Of a DNA stretch of 64,000 nucleotides, positions 14,101 through 26,492 are shown piece by piece; positions within the stretch are counted from its first letter, which is position 1, and every line of letters starts with the position of its first letter. The notes below the pieces were generated by a model. It searched no databases. It was not told where the DNA came from and worked only from the letters and a program-made list of their open reading frames with translations. A program made the translations under genes and the position numbers. The stretch is taken from NCBI GenBank assembly GCA_964007475.1, contig OZ023275.1:13247829-13311828 (forward strand), read 5' to 3'. Source of the DNA: Hybos culiciformis. Taxonomy: Eukaryota; Arthropoda; Insecta; Diptera; Hybotidae.

Positions 14101-16708
14101 GTAAAATTTTATCAATATTTTTACTTAATTCTTCTTCACACGCATCCATAAATTGTGTAATGAAATCTCCTTGATATAAAAGTAAATAACGCTTCACAGA
14201 CATCAAATGACCCATCAAATCGTTTTCTTTCAATAAAACATCTAAAAGGTTTTTCGAAGCGAAAGCGTAGGCTTTTTCAATTACTGTTAAATGATTATTA
14301 TTTGTAGGACAAAATTCTATATTTGCAGCCTGTGGTGGAATTACTTTCTTACCACATTGCCTTATAACATTAAGATATTTTCCTGTTCGTAAAATTATAT
14401 CCGCCACTCTTTCTAAAAATCTGGGAATACGCTCACGTCGAATTGTGTATCGTTTTTCCCAATAGTCTGCCGAATAATCTGCTGGTAATTCTTCTCTGCA
14501 AATAACTTCATTATCCTCAACCAAAAATTCTTGATGTATATCATTAATAACACCTTTGTGAATCCATAGCTGTAAAATGTCCATGTAAGGTATAGCAGCT
14601 CTTTGTAATAATTGTACAAAAAATTTCTGGGATTCTGTATCGCCAGTTAATATGTTGATTTTGTCGTACAGTAATGTTAACACCTGTCCTCCGCGAAAAT
14701 CATTCTTAAAATAAGAAAAATTTTACAATGATACATAATTATTCATAAAAATCAAACAAATAATAAGTTATTATTTAGCTGTTTTCGAGTAAAATCAAAC
14801 AAAACTCCAAGCCCATATAGAGCTGGATGTAAAGCTATATTATTGAGAATAAATCCAAAAAAGTAAATAAATATTAATTATTGTAATAACGACCTAAATT
14901 TCGCAAAATAATAAAAAAAGGTAGTTAGTATTATATAAATGCTAAATCAAAAACTCACATAAAATATTTCAGAAAGTGCTTCAGCTAACACTTCCATTGT
15001 ATTCAGTGTGGGACGGACATAAAATAATAGTTTATGCATTGTTAAATTTCCATTTAGTAATTGTGATTCTAATTGAGACAGGAGTAACTGAAATTTAAAA
15101 ATGATGTACAATTTTTAAGTTTAATTTTTATAAAATTTAGATACGCAGTCCTTACATAATAATCATGAGTTAACTCTCGAAGTGCAGCACCTAACGCTTG
15201 TAATACCTCACCGCTAGTTGCCTGACTTGATTTATGAATGAATTTTTGAATAAAAGTGTAATGCGAGGCTAATGGTAGTATTTCTTGTGCAATGTCACTT
15301 AATGAATTCTGAACTTGATCTGAAATTTTAAAACTAACTTCAACACTATTTTTGATTTCCGGGAAAATATATGCTCCACGCAATCCGGTTAGACAGTATA
15401 TAATATCATGTAAAAGAATATTTTCTTGGCTAGAAATTGGTACTGCTGCAATATTTGATTGCTGAAATTGCATTACATCAACTTTTGAAAAATCCCACAC
15501 TGTGCTGGATGCACTTCTATTGAAAGCTGGGAACAGCGCTGTGCCTGCATTTTTTATTGCACCTATTGGGCTGACAGTATTTATAGATCCATTTTGACCT
15601 GATTTATTTAATCCAGCTGCTGCAGCTTGTACAACCCTCTCTTTTACCTGAAATGAAATAAATGCTGAATTTCAATGTTTGACCTTTTTCAGTTTTAGAT
15701 AAATGAAAAAGCATTAATTCACGAAAAAAGAGCAAAAAAATGAGCATAATTATTTTTTTTAAGTAATTTTGAAATTTTATTAGTAGTTTCATTGCTTTTG
15801 TTATGGATCAATCTCTAAAAATTAATTACTTATAAATGTTTAGGTAGGTAACTACTCAAAATTTTGGAAATTGTGAAATGTTTTTCAGATAAAAATATTA
15901 TTGCAATATACTAATCACACTTTGAATATTTATTATGCCTTTTTGAATTTTTCAGATTCTCGATGATTGTGAAAAAAATTTCAATAGTACCTAATACACT
16001 TTATACCTTATTATTTATTAGAACTCCTATTCCTATTGTTAAAGAGATTATCAAAATGTTTGAATAAAAAAAAAAATTTACAAGTAGTATGCATTATAAA
16101 ATTAAAAATAATTACATTGGAAACATTTGGTGGTGAAATTTGTTCTATTTCAGATAATTTATGCGGTTCATGTCTAAATGGCAATGATTGTACTGGCGTT
16201 GAAGTTGCTATCGTTTGAATTAATTTTGTTTCTGAATAATTATTCAAAAAGTAATATAAACAATAATTTGGATCCTTCCTAAAAAAAAAAAAAAAATTAT
16301 AATTAAAAAAGTAGTAAAAATTAGTTAGTATTAGTAGGAATAAATAGTGTAGTGTTATAATAGTTGTAGTTACTTGTCCAACATTTTATAAAATTCAGCT
16401 AAATGTTCCTGGGCCTTTGGTTGATTTTTAGAGATCAATTTTAGTATCGTTAGCAATTTTGGATTCGAATTTTTATCTTTGTATGTAGAAAAAGAATGGA
16501 GGACATCATCTGCTGTAAAATTTGAACTAAAAAAGAAACAACTGTTAATAAAATTGTACATATTTTTTTTTATTTCCAAAAAAGGAAATGATTTGAAAAA
16601 AATTTCCAATTCAAAATCAGATGGATTTAGGTAAAAATGAAAACCTTACTTTGACCGCTCAATTAATTTTTTTAATGTACTTTTTGCTGCGGCATCAGTA
16701 TTCAACAT
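8173..16708 (-). CDS. Grip84: Gamma-tubulin complex component 2 (GCP2/Grip84)
   Basis: Subunit of the gamma-tubulin small complex, which with GCP3 binds gamma-tubulin and nucleates microtubules at centrosomes and spindles. Coding exons on the minus strand: 16708-16650, 16526-16374, 16278-16116, 15647-15156, 15087-14959, 14704-13960, 13769-13598, 13400-13226, 12603-12460, 9335-9231, 8324-8173; every junction is GT-AG and phases agree, giving about 829 residues. The Spc97/Spc98 (GRIP) region starts near residue 130 and fills the rest. Diagnostic GCP2 stretches are YWEKRYTIRRERIPRFLE and GKYLNVIRQCG in the 14704-13960 exon and the YQMLFRQLFIAKHVERQLC segment in the next exon. The acceptor at 9335 has a poor pyrimidine tract. 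The end is uncertain: after 8173 there is a good donor (GTATGT), but a short conserved terminal exon was not found; reading on instead gives an in-frame stop at 8154-8156. Family length fits (Drosophila about 830 aa, human about 900 aa, from memory). Confidence 0.93.
9336..12459 (-). other. Large Grip84 intron holding a nested transposon
   Basis: This is the 3.1-kb intron between the 12603-12460 and 9335-9231 exons. It contains the TTAA-flanked element at 10395-11312, which appears to sit inside an older repeat: the left flank (10315-10394) has a CTGTCTGTC-type motif common in dispersed insect repeats, and the right flank (11313-11530) is similarly less AT-rich. At 11504-11530 there is a GGATTCGAAC word, the complement of a tRNA B box, possibly a SINE scrap. 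No further coding exon is needed, since the flanking exons join in phase 0. Confidence 0.7.
10395..11312. mobile_element. Non-autonomous TTAA-flanked (piggyBac-type) element
   Basis: The element is bounded by TTAA at 10395-10398 and 11309-11312. Immediately inside are perfect inverted repeats: GGGGGTCTTCTACTCTAGA on the left and its complement ending in AGACCCCC on the right. TTAA target duplication with G-run/C-run termini is characteristic of the piggyBac superfamily. The interior (about 880 bp) has no transposase; short open frames at 10965-11150 and 11127-11342 overlap on opposite strands and look like chance. It lies in a Grip84 intron. Confidence 0.85.
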
Positions 16709-17982
16709 TGTAATTTTTTTAATTTTTTATTAAATTAATTTTTTGATTTTTAATTCTGATTTTAATTTATTTTCAATTTTCAAAAATTCAATTTAATAAT
16801 TTTTTTTGTTGTTGTTTAATTTTATTGTGTTAAAATTGTTTGTTATTTTATTATGTGTATAGGGTGCTGCTCTTTAGAGTGGCGAATACTACTGAGTGAT
16901 GTTGAATTACAGATAGTAAACAAATAAATTTCCAAACATCTAGGTAACTAAACAATAAGGTGTGGATTGCATTTTTGATAAAATGTGTGCATCTAATATA
17001 ATGTATGAAAAATATTAAAGAGGTCGAGGCGCCGTGACATTTGTCCGCGATGAAATTTGTATGGAAAACTTCGCGGACAAATGTCATTTTACAAAATGAC
17101 ATTTGTCGGCGATTGTAAAATGACATTTGTCCGCCGCGGACAAATGTCTTAAAATGAGCGGACAAATGAAATTTTGCAAAATGACATTTGTCCGCGATTG
17201 AATTTTCAACTTTAGCGGACAAATGTCATTTTGCAAATTGTCATTTGTCCGCGATTAATTTTTATCGCGGACAAATGACATTTTGCCAAATGACATTTGT
17301 CCGCGTCGGACAAAAGTCATTTCGAATCGCGGACAAATGTCATTTTGATGTCCGCGATACAAAAACAAATCGCGGACAAATGTCCCGCGGACAAAATGGC
17401 CAACCCCCATATAAAGGTATACACATTTAAAAGGTAGACACACTTCAGCTTTAAATTTGAAGCTTTGTTATGGCTTTCGTCTGGTTTTATCATCAAAGAA
17501 AGAATAAAAAAATCTAGTGACTTTGAGTAAAATGACCTAAAACCAGAGATGAACAAATTTGGAGCCATCAAAAAAAAGTGAACTGAATAATTTCGAAATA
17601 GTCGTTTGGTTGTAACTTCTTGCCGCAATGGTGTTAACACGTTGGCCCACTTTCTAAAGGAAAAAACAAAACAGCTGCTGTTAGATTAAAATTGTTTACT
17701 TATAAATCAAAACAAATCAAATTCATAACAAAAAAATGACAACAATACGAAAAAATCTTTAAAAATTGAAAAGAAAAAACGCCCTTTCCTTGATTTTTTT
17801 AATTTTTTATGAGTTCTTTCAATCAATAATGTCAGTCAATAATAAAATAAATTTAATTTTAATTTTAAAATTTTCAAAACATTAATTTCACATTCTTAAA
17901 ATTATATTGTAAAAAAAATATAAAAAATTTTTTTTTTTAAATTAATAGATACCTACATATACAAAAAAATAAATTAAAAATA
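16709..17982. promoter_or_regulatory. Divergent intergenic region of Grip84 and Vps33A
   Basis: The start codons of Grip84 (16708, minus) and Vps33A (17983, plus) face away from each other across 1.27 kb, so this stretch must hold both promoters and 5' leaders. No clear TATA box or initiator could be assigned. A palindromic-word array occupies 17034-17402. The remaining sequence is AT-rich, with poly-A/T near both start codons. Confidence 0.6.
17034..17402. repeat. Array of alternating inverted short repeats
   Basis: About 16 copies of the word GACATTTGTCCGCG, complete or slightly changed, occur within 369 bp in alternating orientation. Many sit back to back as palindromes separated by AAAATG or TTGCAAA-like spacers. 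GC content is far above the surroundings. Open frames through it (16851-17222, 17188-17430, 17255-17443) exist only because the repeat lacks stops. No flanking target duplication was found. It resembles the inner part of a foldback or MITE-like element. See findings. Confidence 0.85.
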
Positions 17983-20626
17983 ATGTTTCCTCATTTGAAT
18001 AGTGAAAGATTGGTAAATTTGCAATTGCTTCAAGAACAACAGAGTAAAGAATTTTTGGAAATTTTAGAGAAATGTGATGGTACTATAGCTATAGTTTGGG
18101 ATGAACAGTTGTCTGGTCCGTGTGGTTTGGTTGTTAAAAATATTTTCCTGCAGCAAAGGAATGTTGTTAATAATCTTGTTTTACGTTCCGGATCATTGCC
18201 ATCAGTTCAAGTTCGAAATATAATTTTTATTGTTCGACCTGAACTTATTCTGATGGATCATATAGCTGAGAATATTTTAAGTGAAAATTCTGATGATCGT
18301 AAATACCAAGGAATTAGAAAAGAATACCATTTAATATTTCTACCAAGAAGATCAAATTTTTGTGAGAAACATCTACAAAATAAAGGTGTGCTAGCGACAT
18401 TTTCAAATATTTTCGAATTAAAATGGGATTTCTTTCCGGTCGAAAATGATTTGCTTTCAATGGAATTAAAAAATGCATACAAAGATTTATTAATTGACGG
18501 TGATCAAACTTGCTTATTTCAAGCTGCGTGTGGTTTAGCTAATTTACAAAAAATATACGGTCGAATTCCAAAAATCTACGGTAAAGGAAGTTTTGCAGAA
18601 AAAGTATGGGAATATGCGAAATCAATGGGCCGTGATGATAAAATAATGTTTAATTCTGAAAAAGGTGTATTAAGTATTTATTTTACATTTTTAATGTTTC
18701 GATTAAGGTCTTAAGGATTTTTTTTTTATAGTGCATAGTGCATTGTGCAGAGCAATTCTAATTTCCTTTTCATAAAAACTTATAGACCTATATTATGTTA
18801 AGAAATGTATTGTCTTTTCATAAAAACTTATAGACCTATATTATGTTAAGAAATGTATTGTCTATCTAGGATCAGCCCCATTTTTTTTTTGTTCTAAAAT
18901 TATATACTTAATTTTTTAGGTGTTATTGATCAACTTCTTATACTTGATCGTACAAATGATTTAATGAGTGTTCTTGCAACTCAATTAACATACGAAGGAT
19001 TAATAGACGAAATATACGGCATTAATCAGACAACTGCAAAATTTCCTGGTGAATACTTTTTAAAGCGACAAGTTGAAGGTAGTTTCCAAAATGATGAACA
19101 ATTAGAGAAAAAATTAATGATCCTTAATTCTGGGGAAGAATTATACGTTGAGCTGCGTGATAAGAATTTCAATGAAGTTGGTACAATACTATCTAAAAAT
19201 GCCAAAAAAATTAGTGCTCAGTTAGAAGAGAGACATTCCGATAAATCAGTAGCCGATATGAAAAAATTTGTTGAAAAATTACCAACTTTATTGGCGAAGA
19301 AACAATCAGTTTTGAATCATACGACAATAGCGGAAATGATTAAAAAAACAACAGATTCAAATGAATTTCATGATGATTTAGCTGCTGAACAAGAATTCAT
19401 GGGCTGCATGGATATAGATAAGCCGAGCAAATATATAGAAGATTTAATAGCAAAAAAATCTGATTTCAGGAATGTCTTACGATTGATATGTGTGCAATGC
19501 GTTGCATCATCAGGTTTCAAACCGAAGGTGAAAGAAATTATAAAATGAATATAACTTATTAAAAGTGAATAACTTTTGAATACCATTAACAGACTACTCT
19601 TAAAGAACGGATATTATGTTTTTTTCTGAGTATATGATATTTTTTAAGATTAAAAAGGATGAACAAAATCGTTGATAAGACAATATCTAAGAAGTTACTA
19701 AACTAAGATAGTCATAAATCCTAAAAACAGATTATAAAAAAAAAAATCATAGTACAGTATTACACCAAAAATTTTATATTGGTGCAAAGTAATCTTAATA
19801 AAAAAGTTAACAAATTTTGTTAAAGTAATTAATGTACATTCGTCATGCATTTTTTTCTGATTGGTTAATCTTTCAAGGGACGTAAGATCATTAAATATAT
19901 CATACATACGTATTGTATATGCCATTTTAAGACCACTTAAATGTTTGATTATTCATTTTTTATTACGATTTTATTTCAAATTGAATAATAAATATTTATT
20001 TTTTAGGTATTAGACTACTACAAGAGGGAGTTGATACATGTATATGGCATTGACGTTTTAATAACAGTCTATAATTTAGAAAAAGCAGGGCTTTTAAAAT
20101 TGCAAACTGAAACTCGGCCTTATGCGGTCTTAAGAAAAGTACTTATTTTAAAAAAATAATAAAAACGAGAAAATTATTATTTAATTTTTTTTAGACTTTG
20201 AATTTAACTGTCGATGAAGTTGTAGAAATAGCTCCAAAAGATATCAGTTATGTTCACAGTTTTTATGCTCCTCTAACAATACGAATAGTTGAGCAATGCT
20301 TAAAACCATTGGGCTGGCAATCTCTTAAAAGTGTTTTAAATATTTTACCATCAGGCCCATCTTTTGAAGATTTTCAAGCTCCGTTAATTGGCATTGTCGG
20401 AGGACGTCGATCGTCGTTAACCAGTGAAATATCACAAACCGACAATGCGAAGGTAATTTTGGTGTTTTTTATTGGAGGATGTACTTTTGCAGAAATTGCA
20501 GCATTAAGATTTTTATCTCAGCAAGATGATAATAATGTGGAGTTTTTGATAGTAACTACAAAATTAATAAATAAAAATTCCTTTTTGAATTGCTTTATTG
20601 AAAAAAAAAATAAAACTAAAAAATAA
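17983..20626 (+). CDS. Vps33A: Vps33A (carnation), Sec1/Munc18 subunit of HOPS/CORVET
   Basis: Sec1/Munc18-family protein that binds and templates SNARE bundles as part of the HOPS and CORVET tethering complexes, acting in endosome-lysosome fusion. Exons are 17983-18664, 18920-19527, 20007-20138 and 20195-20626, all GT-AG. Phases join to a 617-residue protein, close to human (596) and Drosophila carnation (about 617) from memory. Family signatures are AIVWDEQLSGPCGLV (about residues 30-45), QVRNIIFIVRP, DQTCLFQAACGL, LATQLTYEGLIDEIYGI just after the first junction, and FIGGCTFAEIAALRFLSQ near the C terminus. The last of these and the overall best match favour Vps33A over Vps33B. The start Met follows AT-rich leader with an A-rich context. 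Intron 1 contains a perfect 48-bp tandem duplication. The tail is lysine-rich and ends at 20624-20626. Confidence 0.96.
18766..18861. repeat. Perfect 48-bp tandem duplication in Vps33A intron 1
   Basis: Units 18766-18813 and 18814-18861 are identical over 48 bp. They lie within the 18665-18919 intron, about 60 bp upstream of the acceptor. Absence of any difference between copies indicates a recent duplication. Confidence 0.9.
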
Positions 20627-22269
20627 TAATTTACTCAAATTTTTGTATTGTTTTTTTCTTTTATAAACGTTGTATCAAAAAATATAGATTTTTGTTTTAT
20701 TGATTGCTTTACTGAAGAATTGGTATTTTAATCTTGCTTCCAAGCATTAGGAATATGTTGCAACAAGCATTAGAAATATGTTTTTGCACTAACATCTATT
20801 TTAGTTCAGCCTTTCCTCTGCTCTGCTAGATGTGTGGCAAAAACTTCCAATTAAAATTGAAAAACTTAAGCTGTGGACTGAAATTAATAAACTAGTTTGT
20901 TTTTCTGCAAATATGATATTTCCTTTTGATTTATTTTGTTCGTACCTTTTAAAAACTATACATTATCATGCAACGCAATAATACATAAATAGTTTACTTT
21001 TTTAAATTAATTTTTCTCTTGAAATTTTTTATTATTCACAGTAAATAAATGTTTAAATTAAATATCAGCTTAGGTTTGGGTTGATTTTTAAAACTATCTC
21101 GAATTTATATTTTTTTAATTAATTATTCAATGTTCTTTAATTCGTTAGTTTTTAATTTAATATAAAATAATGTAATTTTAATGGTTTAGTTATTTTTTCT
21201 TGTTTTTAATATGCTAGTATAGTACAAGGAATATTTATACCAATCAGTAATAGCACTTTGTTATCTTTAACATAATTCCATTTTGGGATATTTTACTATT
21301 GAAAATTATACAGCAAAATATTAGCCTCAAGACAATAACCCGCTTGAATTTTGAAGCAAATCAAATCACTTATAGCTCTTACTATATTCTTTAACCGGTT
21401 TTAGCTAATCTTTTAAAAATTGTTATCATAGAACCGAGATTTCTATCGAATTTTGTATTTTATACAAACATGAAAACAAAAATTTATCTTTTTTTTATTA
21501 TGCATATTAAAATTTAGTAATCAAATTTTATAATTTTTCTTCGTTAATTGAAAAATGTTTTTTCACTCGTAGTTTGAAAAATATTATACCTTAAACTTAA
21601 TTTTTCTTTTTTAAATAAGATTTAATTTGAACTTTTCAAAAATATAGTTCAACCATAAATACGTTTATAATTTAATCGAGATTTTTATTCTTATTAATAT
21701 CCAAGGTTGTTGTCAATTCTGAAAATGACTTTAATTGCTAGACGAAACACCAACAATTAATAAACATGCATATCAATTTTTTGATATTGATTAAAAAAAA
21801 TACAAAATAATATTTGTAAACAAAATTCAAACTAATAAATAGATAAAATGTAAAGCTTATAATGATGAGAGATCGGCTCCATAAAATAGTAAAAACTAAA
21901 GACATTTTTTTGAACAAATTTTGTATTAATAATACGTTGTGCAAATACTTTAGTATAAATATTTCTTGTTAATGTTCTTTATTTCAATAGGTATTAATTC
22001 TTATATAATTTAATTAATTAAATTTATTTAACTAATTATTTCTACTCACTAATGTTTTAAGTTTTTTAATTAATATGTATAATATATGTATGTATATAAT
22101 AAAATTTATATTATTCATTTTTGATCATGATAAACAATAAAAAAAAATAATTTTTATATAAATTCAAATAAAAATGAAAGAAATAATTTATAAAGAATTT
22201 GAAAAAATAAAATATAATATGAATGATATTATAAATTTTATAGTGAATAACAAATTATTAAGTCTAGGT

Positions 22270-23963
22270 GTGTCTAGTAGGCTGGTTCACAAAAAAAATT
22301 TTTTTGCCGCCCATACAGATTCTGAAAGCTTACATCAAGAAACGAAATACGTCCTCCTTGATTTTTCGAAATTTTGTTTCCCCATCAAGCGCAACCAATT
22401 TTTGTGATGTTTGAGGCCTAGACCTAATAAGGTGGGTTCAAAACTCTGTAACTTTTTTCTCTTTGAATTTTTTTTCCTCCTTTTTTTTTTGGTTTAACTG
22501 TCTTGATGCTCCCTTCATTTTTTGTTAACATCGTAAGGCTATACGACTTATCCTTTTTTTTTTACAACTCTCTAAAGGTGAATTTAAACTTTTGTCCCCA
22601 TTTTATTTTTACTTTAAGACACCATATCTTTTCTAATTTTAAGAGAAACATTTTTTTTTTTTTTTCATAAATTTGGCATAAATTTTCATAATTTTTAGCA
22701 TTATAACTAAAAGATAAAATTCTATTAAGTTTTTAAGCTACGATTAATTTTACGACATTAAAAGTATCGCTTTCGTAATGTATTGGTCATTTGATTCATT
22801 TGTTAACTGATCTATTTTTTTTAATTAGGAATCAAAAAAGGAGATTTAGAATAGAAATAAATAAGAATTTAAAAATTGTTTTAAATTTATATTTATTTAT
22901 GATTAATTTTTTGCAATTAATTTTAAAAATATTTGATTTTCCAATAATCGCCATGTTTGGCAGATGCTGGCTCACGATTTGGAGAATAATTCGTTTTTGA
23001 GTTTCGTCAGAAGTTAACGATGTGTTAAATTCCGTCATTAATGCAACACTCATCTCGGCGTTGTCATTAGACATTGATCCAGCTCTATGGAAATCTGATG
23101 CAGGATATCAAGACGTCCTTCGATTAGTTCAGAAGTTACAAGTTGTTAATGACAACGCCGAGAGGAGTCTTGCATTAATGACGGAATTTAACACATCGTT
23201 AACTTCTGACGAAACTCAAAAACAAATTATTCTCCAAATCGTGAGCCAGCATCGGCCAAACATGGCGATTATTGCAAAATCAAATATTTTTAAAATTAAT
23301 TGAAAAAAATTAATCATAAATAAATATAAATTTAAAACAATTTTTAAATTCTTATTCATTTCTATTCTAAATCTCCTTTTTTGATTCCTAATTAAAAAAA
23401 ATAGATCAGTTAACAAATGAATCAAATGACCAATGCATTACGAAAGCGAAACTTTTAATGTCGTAAAATTAATTATAGCTTAAAAACCAGAACTTAATAT
23501 AATTTTATCTTTTAGTTATAATGCTAAAAATGATGAAAATTTATGCCAAATTTATGAAAAAAAAAAAAAAATGTTTCTCTTAAAATTAGAAAAGATATGG
23601 TGTCTTAAAGTAAAAATAAAATGGGGACAAAAGTTTGAATTCACCTTAAGAGAGTTGTAAAAAAAAAAGGATAAGTCGTATAGCCTTACGATGTTAACAA
23701 AAAATGAAGGGAGCATCAAGACAGTTAAACCAAAAAAAAAAGGAGGAAAAAAAATTCAAAGAGAAAAAAGTTACAGAGTTTTGAACCCACCTTATTAGGT
23801 CTAGGCCTCAACCATCACAAAAACTGGTTGCGCTTGATGGGGAAACAAAATTTCGGAAAATCTAAGAGCGTTTTCTCGTTTTTTTTATTTAATTGTTCGA
23901 AATCTGCATGGGCGGCAAGAAAATCTCAACATGACCTCAAAAATGAACCAGTCTAGTGTCTAG
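22270..23963. mobile_element. 1.7-kb foldback (long inverted repeat) with hAT-type target duplication
   Basis: Left arm 22278-23069 and right arm 23147-23955 are reverse complements over about 800 bp with few differences. The spacer is 77 bp (23070-23146). The outer ends read TAGGCTGGTTC on the left and, complemented, TAGACTGGTTC on the right. The element is flanked by the perfect 8-bp direct repeat GTGTCTAG (22270-22277 and 23956-23963), which fits the nTnnnnAn hAT target preference. An open frame on the plus strand crosses the spacer into the right arm (23022-23303), and the same coding fragment appears on the minus strand of the left arm. A transcript would form a very long hairpin. Confidence 0.9.
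23022..23303 (+). pseudogene. Transposon-like coding fragment at the foldback centre
   Basis: A 93-codon open frame reads from the end of the left arm through the unique spacer into the right arm. It looks like real protein sequence: it contains DPALWKSDAGYQDVLRLVQ, then VVNDNAERSLALMTEF, then ETQKQIILQIVSQHRPN. The minus-strand copy in the left arm (22832-23074) repeats the part from NDNAE onward with several substitutions. I have seen an NDxAERxV-x-LL-LQVV-HR pattern in proteins of dispersed arthropod repeats, but cannot name the family. The fragment lacks a convincing start and conserved ends, so it is treated as a remnant. Confidence 0.55.
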
Positions 23964-26492
23964 ACATCATTTAGTGTGCTCAAATTTCCATTATGTTTAA
24001 CTTTACTACAAAACGTTTAATATGAAAATGTTCAAGTATTCAGAAAAGATTTTGAAGTGTTAATTTTAAAACACCAATATTATACAACAGATGATAATTT
24101 TTGAATATTAAATTTAATTCAGTAAATTTTTTTTTTGTCTACCAAAGACAAATACTAATCAACTTTAATCAATTTCAATTTTGAATACTTTTGAATTTAG
24201 TCTTAGTTTTTTATTAAAAATTTATTGTGTTTATTAACGGATTACAGAATACACAGATTATTGAACTAATACTTCAATATTTTTAATCTTCCACAAATCA
24301 AGATTTTGAACTAAATAAGAAAATACTTTCGTTTGCGGATAGTGAGAACGATAATTTGAATTGAAAACCGTTTTAGAGAAAAGTCTTGTCACATACTAAT
24401 ATATTTCAAAAATCATAATTATTAAAATAACGAAAATAAAATAGTGTATTCTTATGGAAATATTATTTATTTGAATATAGCAAAAAAAAAAAGATATTCT
24501 AAAAGTATTTTCACTATTATTTTGCCTTTGAACTCAAAACTATTTTCATTTAACGTATTGTAATCAAAAAATAAAAATCAAGCACGGTTATCCCATTACA
24601 TTCTTACCTAGGCTTTATTATTAATAATAATTAATACAATTTCTTATATTAATTTGGGTTGTTGAAAATAATTGAAGTGTATTTTAAAAGCATATATTAT
24701 AATTAAAATTACATGACAGGTAATAAAAACGCTACATTCTTAAAAAAATTTTATAAATTTTTTTCACACTGTTCAAGGGAATTTTAAGTCCATTGATCAA
24801 TGTACTAAAAATAAATTTGAGTAATATGGGTAAGAACTTTTTTCAATTGACAGAAACTTTTAGCAAGATTTTTTTTTTATTCGGGAGCGTAATTTGAGCG
24901 CAAACGTACTTAAATTCAAATTTTAAAACTAGAACAAATTTTGTTTTAAATATGATAAAATAGGATATATTCTTATTCGTTTATTTCGTTCGACATATTT
25001 CATATTTTTTGTTCAACATTTTTATAGTTTTCTTAAGTTTTATAAATTCTAATTTTTTTTTTTTGTAATTTAAATGTTTAAAATGTGATGAACTAATTCA
25101 AAAGACGAGGACAACTTTTTAATGGCCAGCACCTCATCATATTTTAAACTAAAAACAAAACTGTATAAATGTCACGCAAAAAATATGACGAACCTATTCA
25201 GGTGACGAGGAATGTACAAAAGCAGCTTTTTTCGTGGAAAAATAATTCGAGCCAAAATTTATATAATAAAAATAATGGATTCGTCAAAGTTGCTATTTTA
25301 TTTTATACCTCGAGAGTTCAAAGATTATTTTTAATAATCAAGAAAAAGTCCGACAGGTTTATTGGAAAAAAATAATCACTAAAAAGTCTGAAAAATCGAA
25401 AAAATTATATTGTTTTATTAATAAAAAAAATTATCATAAGCAACTAAAACACTCAAGACAGAAAATTAAGAATATACTAGAATTTGTTGAACTTCCGATT
25501 GTTCGAAAATTAAAAAATCACTTTTTCTTATATTGTAGCTTCATCTTATAGCAAATTGCCATTAAAAATAAATGCTCGTTTTAAGATGAAAAAAAAACAA
25601 AGTACGTTTACAGTTAAAAGAATATAATTCTTGATCAAAGTTACACTTTTAAAAGTCATAATGTATGTAATGTCATAATGTACGTAATTTCGAGAAATTA
25701 ATTGTTGTTCGTCAGATTTTTGGAATTACTTAAAATATAAATTTATGTATTGAGACTTACTGCAAAGGTAAATTACTTGAATGAATTAATTAATTTGCAC
25801 TAAATGAAACTTCAATGTAAAAATATAAAAAGAGGAAAGCAATTTATTTAGTGTGAAAGCTGAACTAATTTTTTTATGGTATTGATTGTAAAATGTATTA
25901 AGAATTGTTATTACTAATCCGTAAAAATTTATTATGTAATGATAGAGAGTTTTTTTAATGTTACGAGTTTTGATTATTTTTAGTTATTTTTTAATTATTT
26001 TTTTATTAATTCGTACATGCTATTAGTTTTATCAAAGCGAAAGTGTTTATTATTTTTCATTTATTATTATTTTTCATTTAATATTTTTATGCGCATATTA
26101 AAAATTGAAGAATTGTATGCCAATAAATTTTTTTAATTAATTATATATAACTTTTTTATATAAATTATTCTGATTATTCTAATAATTTTTTTGTGTTTAA
26201 TTACAAAATAAAATACTTTCAGAGATAAATAAACTAAAAAAATTACATTGAAGAAATTGCAAATCTTGTACATTATTTTAAAATGTCTTTCTCCATTGTC
26301 AACTGAATTTTGTTTTATTAATAACATGTTTTGCCGCCGTTAATGACAATAATTATTGTGAATTTTATTCTTTATTAATTGGTCTGATCTTCTATCTGCT
26401 GTTGATGATGTGAATAACCTTTGTGGTTGCTTTTGTTGTTGTATTGTTCGATTCAACGAAGCTGTCGTATTAAATGATGTTCTAAAATTATG

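Larger units (their letters stand above)
20627..26492. other. Convergent intergenic region of Vps33A and Tao
   Basis: The 5.9 kb between the Vps33A stop and the Tao stop holds both 3' untranslated regions and the foldback element 22270-23963. Outside the foldback I see only AT-rich sequence without a supported gene; the open frame at 25169-25375 (68 codons) has no recognisable feature. Poly-A signals cannot be chosen with confidence because AATAAA-like words are frequent in such AT-rich DNA. Confidence 0.6.

Noticed and set aside
14413..14619. Minus-strand open frame inside Grip84
   Set aside because: Out-of-frame shadow of the 14704-13960 exon.
16851..17443. Three overlapping open frames on both strands and a CRISPR-like look
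   Set aside because: They arise from the palindromic array, whose word lacks stops. The repeats alternate in orientation without unique regular spacers, and the host is a eukaryote.
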